Shown: one piece after another, positions 57,226 to 64,000 of the stretch
Numbering within the stretch: the stretch's first letter is position 1
Layout: every line of letters starts with the position of its first letter
NCBI GenBank assembly: GCA_010093705.1
Contig: MU006098.1
Location: forward strand, 820,666-884,665
Source of the DNA: Patellaria atrata CBS 101060
Lineage: Eukaryota > Ascomycota > Dothideomycetes > Patellariales > Patellariaceae
DNA: 64,000 nucleotides
Direction: 5' to 3'
Notes under the pieces: model-generated
What the model saw: only the letters and a program-made list of their open reading frames with translations
What the model was told of the DNA's origin: nothing
Database searches by the model: none
Translations under genes and position numbers: made by a program

Positions 57226-58372
57226 TTACCTGAACAGTCTCTTCCCCCCGGCCCTACTTGCCGTACTCTCCTTCCCCTGCAAGCTCAGCCCCACAAATCC
57301 CGCCGCCCCACCTTCCCTGTCTTTCTTATACCTCCTCAGGGCCTCCCTCAGATGGTCCGGCAGCAGCGGACCCTTCAGACACTCCCTCGTACGTTGCTCC
57401 AAAGTTTCATCAGGCGGCACGGGTTCGGTGTCACCGGGGTTATTGGGGTAGTTCGGTACGTGTCGGTTCGGCTGGTTCGGGTTGGGACGCCGGTCTGCTG
57501 CGGCGACCCATTCGGCTTGGACGGTACGGGCCATGTCGATGAGTTGGCCGATGAAGACTTTGGTTGAGGCGTTTATGGTTATGATTACGGAGGGGGGAAC
57601 GGATTGGGAGAGGGTTTGGTTTGTGATCTGAGCGGGGAAGGTGTTAGTGTGGAGGTTCATGGTTCGATGTGAGGTAGATGTTGGGGATTGAGGTACCTTT
57701 CGAACGATTTCTTTCTTGAGTTTCACGCGGCGCCACAGCTCGTAGCGTTCGCTTTGGTCTTCGTTGAAGGCGTCGACGAGCATCCTAAGAGATATATGTT
57801 AGCACGTCGACGACTCCTATACACACTACATCCCCGTGATAGTCTACTACTTCGTAATAAATTGAAAATACTCACCTCAAATGCTCCCTCTCCTGCCTCG
57901 CCGCCGCCTCATCCACCTTCTCATCCCCCTCGACCAACAACCCCTCATTGGCATCCACCTCGTCCTCGTCATCCTCTTCCTCCTCGTTATTAGCCGCAGC
58001 ACCATCCTTCTCGCTCCGCCCCGTTGTCGTTCTCGCCTTCTCCCCGTTCACACTGCTCGCAGCATCATCCCCATCATCCCCTTTCTTCTTCTTCCTCTTC
58101 CCCTTCACGCCCACACCGCCCGTCGCGGCACTGATGACACTACCGCCCGCGATGGACGATTCGACAGATGGAGAGCGCGAGTGTTGCTGGAAGTAGGGTA
58201 CGGTGCCGTCGGGTGGGAAGGAGGTTTGACGGAGGGAGGAGGGCCCCGTGGAGGGTTTGCGCCGTTTTGGGTTAGCTACCGGCCCCGGAGGAGCGAGGGA
58301 GGGACGCTTTTTCGGGAGGGAGAGAGTGGGTATGGTTGGGGAGCCCGCATATGAGGGGGGGGAGCTGGCCAT
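57226..58372 (-). CDS. TAF11: TFIID subunit TAF11
   Basis: General transcription factor subunit; its histone fold pairs with TAF13. Exons 58372-57876, 57784-57697, 57627-57226 (328 aa), introns 91 and 69 nt. Residues 1-165 are a disordered Ser/Pro-rich part with a basic run (KGKRKKKKGDDGDD) and an acidic run (NNEEEEDDEDEVDANEG). The conserved core (about 167-300) is MLVDAFNEDQSERYELWRRVKL, KKEIVRK then ITNQTLSQSVPPSVIITINASTKVFIGQLIDMARTVQAEW, and GPLLPDHLREALRRYKKD. A Pro/Asn insert splits the last helix region. The open frame extends upstream from a non-ATG codon; MASSPPSY is the first Met. Its promoter is shared with the divergent ankyrin gene (450 bp between starts). Confidence 0.95.
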
Positions 58373-58822
58373 TGTGAAGATCGAACTGCGATTGTCCCTT
58401 GGTGGAAGGTTGTAGAGCTCGAGACGAACGATACAACGCGTTGGAAGCTCGGTTTCTAGGAGCTTGGTGGTTGTTCTACTGGAGTTAAATGGCAAAGTGG
58501 AACAAGTTATATCTCATGAGAAAGGAATCATGTTGCAGAGGACCGGGAGAGGTGAAAGACGCTTATTGTCGAAATCGAAGCTCGCGTCGAAAGGTTCTCA
58601 TTCACTGGAGAACTAGATTCTGCCACCGCCTTCTCTATGCCTGACCCTGGTGATGTAACGATCTCTAAGCTCTGAGCCTCGAAACTTTTTTGCCGTTCAG
58701 AGATAATGTAGTCATGTAGTTCCATCTCTCCATAGAAAAGCAATTCAAGCTTCTAGTCCAACCTCTCACTCATCCAATTCTATCACCTTAACCGTCGTGA
58801 TACAACGATCAGCCAAACCACA
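58373..58822. promoter_or_regulatory. Shared upstream region of TAF11 and ankyrin genes
   Basis: 450 bp between two divergent start codons; probable bidirectional promoter. No TATA box recognised. Confidence 0.4.
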
Positions 58823-59332
58823 ATGAACCTCCTAACAGACACCGCAACCCAATCCAACTCCTCCACCTCTCCCTCAAAACCCTCTTCTCTACCCCCAGAA
58901 GCCCTCGACCTAGCCGCCAAACTCTTCAACGCCGCCCGCACCGGCTCCACCCCACTCCTCTCCCAGTACCTCACCGCCGGCATCCCGCCGAACCTTACAA
59001 ACCACGCCGGCGACACGCTCCTCATGCTCGCCGCCTACCACGGGCACGTCGACACGGTCTACCTTCTACTCCAGAAAGGCGCTGATCCAAACGTGTTGAA
59101 TGACCGGGGCCAGAGCCCGATTGCGGGCGCGGTGTTCAAGGGCTATGATGAGGTAGTAGGGCGGCTGTGGAAGGGTGGGGCGGACGTGTGGAGGGGCCAG
59201 CCGAATGCGGTTGAGGCGGCTGTCATGTTCAAGAAGGAGGAGTACTTGAGGTTATTTGGGATTAGGGAGGAGGATTTGGGGAAAGGGGAGCAGCAGGTAG
59301 GAGGAGATGGTGAGGGGGGACAGGAGATATAA
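58823..59332 (+). CDS. Small ankyrin-repeat protein
   Basis: Single exon, 169 aa, first ATG. After a Ser/Pro-rich start there are about three to four ankyrin repeats: LDLAAKLFNAARTGSTPLLSQYLTAGIPPNLTN, AGDTLLMLAAYHGHVDTVYLLLQKGADPNVLND, RGQSPIAGAVFKGYDEVVGRLWKGGADVWRG, and a degenerate fourth. The TLLMLAAYHGH and LLLQKGADPN motifs are canonical. A short acidic/Gly tail follows. No other domain is present, so it probably serves as a small protein-binding adaptor. Partner unknown. Confidence 0.88.
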   Translation: MNLLTDTATQSNSSTSPSKPSSLPPEALDLAAKLFNAARTGSTPLLSQYLTAGIPPNLTNHAGDTLLMLAAYHGHVDTVYLLLQKGADPNVLNDRGQSPIAGAVFKGYDEVVGRLWKGGADVWRGQPNAVEAAVMFKKEEYLRLFGIREEDLGKGEQQVGGDGEGGQEI

Positions 59333-60036
59333 GCAGAGCAGAGGGAAGGATGAGATTTTTCCAGGGATGTCATTCACGATTGATGTCTAGGAAAAGGTCG
59401 GACGTTACTCTACTGGCATATAGGTGGGATTTATAGTGAACACCCTAGTCTTGTACTATACCTAATTACCGGAAGGATTAGGATATGGTCGAAATCAAAG
59501 TCCCGATAGAGGGAGTTCAACGACAACAGCAAGAGCCACAGCTTGACATAATATATTAGCAAAATTGCCTAACTACGCTGAGATGAGCTAGACGCTAAAA
59601 CTTCAAACTCTACAGTATTTGAAAGCACTCCCCGACGGTCAATACTGTTTCTCAAGAATAACTGCACGTATAGAAAGATAATAAGGTACTAGGGCACGCG
59701 AAGTTGGTTCTGTATAGTGAGAGATGGTATTTAGCAGATAGCGGACAGAGGAATGGGCATTTCATCAGATAGTTAGGTTCATAGAGTTAAAAGTATGATT
59801 CACTAGGTCCTAAATAAGGAATTGCGAGACGTGTATATATGGGCGAGTTGATTCTTTATTTTTGATGGCCATATGCAGGAGTAAAGGTAGATATTACAAG
59901 AACAGCTGGAAGACCAACCTGATCCAGCGAGTCTCGAGCCCAGTAACTTTCAAGGAAACTATATCATCTTCAACAGATTCGGATGAATCAACTAGACAAT
60001 CTGAGTGTGTTCTGCCATAAAATGTGGTGCTGGCGG
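59333..60036. other. Intergenic between convergent genes
   Basis: 3' regions of the ankyrin gene and the Stm1-like gene; AT-rich, nothing else recognised. Confidence 0.55.
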
Positions 60037-61516
60037 CTACGATCCCAAGCTAGGGAAAGCATTAGTGTCCTGGACGTTGACGGCAGCAGAAGAACCGCCT
60101 CTGCCTCCTCGACCACGATACTCGCCACGATGTTCACCACGATGCTCGCCGCGATCGCCACGATCGCCACGGCCGCGTCCACCGCGTCCACGTCCACCCT
60201 CGCCGCCACGGAACTCTCCACGTCCCCGGCCTCCTCGTCCGCGACCGCGACCACCGCGACCTCCAACGTCGGGTTCGCCAATGACTTGAGCGCCGTCGAG
60301 CTCGAGAACGTTCTTTTGCTTACGCTCGCGTTCGCGCTTAGCCTTACCACCGGAGCCGGCAATAAAATCAGTATTATCATCGCGAGAGAAAGCCTTGCCC
60401 TCGGGGAACTTCTTGGAGGAGCCTTCGTTAGCTTTACGAGTCTCGACCGATCCGAGATTCAGCCTCTTCTCGGCGAGCTCAGCCATGTAGTCATCATAAG
60501 ACTTCGTCTTGTCCTCTTCGGGCTCTTGGGGAGCTTCACCAGACTTCTCACCCTCGCCACCAGCATCAGGAGCCCATTCGGCGGCAGGAGCACCGGCGTC
60601 GGGAGCCCATTCACCAGAAGCGGGGGCACCGAAAGCATCAGCAGCAGCTTCCTTTTCGTCTTCTTTGGCGATGGCTTCTCCGGCCTTCTCATCAGCCCAT
60701 TCATCACCTCCAGTTTGGCCTCCCCAGCCATGTGCAGCTTGCTTCTCATGTTCACTGTAGACTGATCAGTAAAGAAATTCAGCAGGATGGAGTGAAACAT
60801 GTCCGTGTTCAACTTACGCAACACCAGTTCGGCTGTGACGATCGAAACCGGCTCCGCCTCTACCACCCCTACCTCTACCTCCACGACCCCCGCGATCACC
60901 ACGACGGCCATACTCTCCACCCTCTATCAATGTGCATGTTAGATACCAATCTGTAGATTCTCGTGTAGAACTGACCTCTTAGCCGATCTGAGTGACGATC
61001 ATGACGGAGACCATCGTCTCTAGTGCGGTTGCTATCCCTACCAGCATTACGGTCGCGGAAAGCTAGCAAGACCGAGTGTTAGACACGTTTGAAATTCAGA
61101 TTATGGGATATAAGACAGGTGTTAGAATGAAGAAAGGACTTGAAACATACCTCCCTCGGAACCGGCGAAACCTCCACGGCCACGGCCGCCGCCACGACCA
61201 GAGTCTGCTGCAGGAGCTTCAGCACCGGCGTTGCGCTTGCCAATACGGGGTGTAGGCTTGTCAACGGCCTTCGTGGGAGGTTCAGGTTCTCTATTTGGGT
61301 CTAACTCAGGGTCGTTGCCTATTATATCGTAGTGAGCAAAAATTGCTATCATTCTGAGCGGTGTGGATGTGTACCCAAAAGGTCGAAGAGGTTCTACAAA
61401 CAAAGAAGTAAGTCAGTCAATCTTCATCTCTAAGGAATAGTAAAAGCTTCCAGATACAATTGATTGAGACAGTTGATGCAATAGCTCTTACGTACCTTGG
61501 ATGCGATGCTGGTCAT
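60037..61516 (-). CDS. Stm1/HABP4-type ribosome-associated RGG protein
   Basis: RNA-binding protein of the Stm1/SERBP1 family, which clamps idle 80S ribosomes. Six exons: 61516-61496, 61393-61375, 61318-61151, 61062-60976, 60923-60818, 60754-60037 (372 aa). The first two exons are only 21 and 19 nt and together encode MTSIASK-NLFDLLG, the conserved start of the family (SxxNlFdlLGND). Then come PELDPNREPEPPTKAVDKP and GKRNAGAEAP, an RGG box (GRGGGRGRGG), a second RGG box (GGRGGRGRGGRGGAG), an Ala/Pro/Glu-rich centre, the conserved KSYDDYMAELAEKRLNLGS...RKANEGSS segment, KQKNVLELDG, and a long C-terminal RGG/GDRG box ending NVQDTNAFPSLGS. All joins keep frame. The GC-rich repeats open shadow frames on both strands. 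Confidence 0.9.
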
Positions 61517-62386
61517 CGTGAAAGAGATTCAGCGCCTTTCGCGCTCCTCCTTCTATTTGCGCAATCCGCGTTTAAGTTGTTGATGAATGCGAGAGGTGAT
61601 CCTATTTGGTTTGGATCACACTCTCGATGACTCTACGATGGATTGTCGTGAGCGTTCAAGTTCGAGGACAATCGTTGGGTGAGTTTGGGGTGATGTTGTC
61701 CTCTTTAGAGCTTGGACAAACGCTCAAATTCGGCGGTTGACGTCGATTATTTTGTGCTTTTCAATTCGCTTAAATAGCGGTCCGATCACTAGTTCTATGG
61801 ACAAATTTCCAAGTTAACAACACCTTGAATTCTCATTGCGGAGAACATTAAAATTAATTTAACAAGTTAAAAGCTTCTGCTGTCGTATTTACATCGTCAT
61901 CCACCATTTCAATTTGTTCAAAAAAAAAAATATAAAAAAAATCTGAATTATCCGAATCATATTGACATGATGAAGTTGGCAAAATATGTACAGTTACAAA
62001 AAAGCCACCTGCAAGCCAGCCAAGTTCACTTCATAAATAGTGACCATGGCCCATGGGACGGGGTGACGTGAACCATCAAAACTCCAAACCCTCGGTTGAT
62101 GCTTTATTGCAAGTGGATGTGTATGAGGTGAGATGAGCAGACAAACAATGTCAATAATAACTATAATACTGCCTCTTCGAATCGAAACCCGCTCAATGCA
62201 CCTTATGCTTTTTCATCAACCGAAATTATTATGAACACCCCCTCTCGCCAATAAATGCCATAAGGTACCCAATAAAATGATTTGATATCTCAATTGTACC
62301 TCTCCAGTGCCCGCTAAAAGTACACAATTCGTCAAAAGTAGGTTGAATAGAAAAACACGCAGTTGGGATTTAAGAACTGTGTCCTT
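61517..62386. other. Intergenic, nothing recognised
   Basis: Upstream of the Stm1-like gene and 3' of the bZIP gene. AT-rich with a poly-A tract at 61920-61930. No gene seen. Confidence 0.55.
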
Positions 62387-63925
62387 TTATCTATTTTCGT
62401 ACGAAAACTGCGTCGGAAAATGCATGCTTGCCGATAACCCGAATGGATCTGCGTCTAGCATGGGATCGTAAGGGTCGAAAAGCTGATTTATAGCCCCGAA
62501 CGGGCCGGTGCTCCCGTCTTGCGTTGGGGGGATAGCAGGCGATTGCTGCTGCTGCTGCTGCTGCTGTTGTTGTTGTTGTTGTTGTTGTTGTTGTCGGTGG
62601 TGATAATGAGGTTGACCCGGTGGGGCCATCGGTGGATGCATGCCTTGCGAAGACATGTGCGGGGGGAACGCTTGCGGGAAGGGACCGGGCCCTGCGGAGG
62701 ACGGTTCGGCGGATTCGGATTCGTCGAGCATGTCGACTTGCGCATCGTACTCCTGTTCTGTACTCACGGAATCAATCTAGGACCTAACAAAGCTCTATGC
62801 CTAAGCAGGGGGAGGAGGGGGCGGGTCAGCTTGCCGAGTTGATCTATATGATTCTGGAAGGGTGACGGGTAGTAGGTCGAAGGACCACCGCTGATACTAC
62901 TGGTCATGCCACTTCCTGCTCCACTAGCTACAGTCGAAGCGCTAGCACTCGAATTCGTGTGTTGGGTAAGAAGGGATGGGCGTTGAGGGGCTGCATGTAT
63001 CGGGTTATATCTAGGCTGCTGCGGACGCAACTGTTGATGGTGCTGAGTCAAAGGACCGGTGTTTGGCGATTGTAGCCCACCTTGAGGAACAAAGTTTGGA
63101 GACTTCGTTGCTGTAGTGGAAGGCGACGATAAGTGAGATGCAGGCGTAGGCTGTGAATGCGGAGATCGCGCTGGGAGTAAGATATCGGTTTGAACATTAG
63201 GCAAACCATGAATACCTTCTGGTTTAGGCTGCATGCCGCCAGATGATAGTCGTGCTTGATGTCGGTTCATCATGGCACGTTGAATAGGTTGCTGAGCCGG
63301 AGATGCCGTCACTGCTGGGGGCATACGAGTGGGTCCTAGATTGGGACTTCCAGTCTTTGCGCGAAGCTCAGCCTGGACATCAATTCCTGCGAAGAGTATC
63401 AGAAGAGAGGTCGACAAAGGGTATGGTCATTACAGATAATAAGACAATTGCTAACCCTTCTCAAGTAAGATTCTCTCCAACAGTGAATTCTTATATCTCA
63501 GCATCAAGCACTCATCAGCGGCACTACGATGGCTTGCCTGAAGGTTCTGCAAATTCTCCTCATGGCGTTTGATCGTACTCTCCAATTGCTTGATATACTC
63601 GGTTCGCCTCTCTCTGAAAGCTGCTTGAGCTTGCCTATTACGCTGTTTGCGCTCTTCAGAAGTAGCATATATCTGCGAACGTTTGGTCAGATTCTTGCGC
63701 GACATTATGGATCGAGCAAAAAGAAGGATGACGGGGTTTGATTGAGTCAAAAGAATTGCTCACAGGTTTACGTCCGCCCTTTCGCTTCTGGGTTTGCGGG
63801 TTTTCCTGTGGGAAAGATTCGGCATCAGGCTCAGGACTGGAGGCGATAGAGCTGGTCGAGCCATTACCAGTATCCTCCATCTTTCCCACGGAGGTCATTT
63901 CAACATTATTATTGTTATCTCCCAT
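62387..63925 (-). CDS. bZIP transcription factor with poly-Q tract
   Basis: Sequence-specific nuclear regulator. Exons 63925-63764, 63672-63456, 63386-62835, 62757-62387 (433 aa). The N-terminus is acidic and Ser-rich, then KRKGGRKP-IYATSEERKQRNRQAQAAFRERRTEYIKQLE gives the basic region (about 50-90, core NRQAQAAFRERR) and zipper start; heptads run on to LLERILLEKG (about 126). The rest is Pro/Ser/Gln-rich with a 17-Gln tract (CAA then CAG codons), and an acidic/aromatic end (FDPYDPMLDADPFG) that could activate transcription. Intron 3 has a GC-AG border: GCAAGC donor, phase 1, joining HIDQL to EQEYDAQVDML. The frame before 63925 has no ATG. Not an AP-1/Yap1 core (NxxAQxxFR with QAF); target genes unknown. 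Confidence 0.88.
62544..62594. repeat. CTG/TTG trinucleotide repeat coding for poly-Q
   Basis: About 51 bp of CTG followed by TTG triplets on the plus strand, read on the minus strand as CAA and CAG glutamine codons of the bZIP gene. Confidence 0.85.
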
Positions 63926-64000
63926 TGCTGCAGGTACCCCTCTGTGCCCCTCTATCAGAGGACACAGAAAGTTCGCCAAGGTAGGACACGATAGTCGATA

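Overview
The window is nuclear DNA from a filamentous ascomycete (Pezizomycotina). The evidence is short introns of about 40-160 nt with GTATGT/GTAAGT-type donors and CTRAC-like branch sites, compact gene spacing, and families typical of moulds: a secreted PL1 pectate lyase, a Dal5-type MFS permease, a DUF1295 membrane reductase, an Msg5-type MAPK phosphatase and an Stm1-type RGG protein. The gene set would suit a plant-associated Leotiomycete, but I cannot fix the class or species from sequence alone. One 470-base run of N marks an assembly gap.

Layout. 1-7066 is a gene desert with no convincing coding region. 7067-11087 holds a divergent pair of mitochondrial-protein genes (a two-helix membrane protein and PDX1, the E3-binding protein of pyruvate dehydrogenase). 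Between them lies a decayed 1.3-kb element with about 111-bp terminal inverted repeats. 11.8-12.9 kb is a secreted pectate lyase with a clear TATA box and paired CreA-type sites. 13.1-14.4 kb is the wreck of a superfamily-1 helicase gene. 15.3-19.7 kb has three small or orphan genes. 20.5-24.8 kb carries two minus-strand genes, a DUF676 serine hydrolase and a DUF1295 membrane protein; the second is divergent from the nine-exon DNA topoisomerase III gene at 25.1-27.5 kb. An Stb3-type Sin3-binding protein lies at 29-30.4 kb.

31.6-41.1 kb carries an MFS transporter, a large membrane/coiled-coil protein, a D-galactonate dehydratase of the enolase superfamily, and a calcineurin-like phosphoesterase. 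44.1-46.0 kb is a J-domain protein. After the gap there is a small protein made largely of eight exact-length decapeptide repeats, then an 1147-residue dual-specificity MAPK phosphatase with seven SPxxxEF repeats. 55.5-64 kb is a dense housekeeping block: ribosomal protein uL4 (RPL4), TFIID subunit TAF11, a small ankyrin protein, Stm1-like RGG protein and a bZIP transcription factor.

Genes are single eukaryotic units and there are no operons. Several neighbours are divergent with short shared upstream regions (PDX1/membrane protein, TOP3/DUF1295, dehydratase/phosphoesterase, TAF11/ankyrin), so shared promoters are likely. I built exon models by hand from splice sites, reading frame and family conservation; each CDS entry gives its exon limits. 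No tRNA, rRNA or CRISPR array was recognised.
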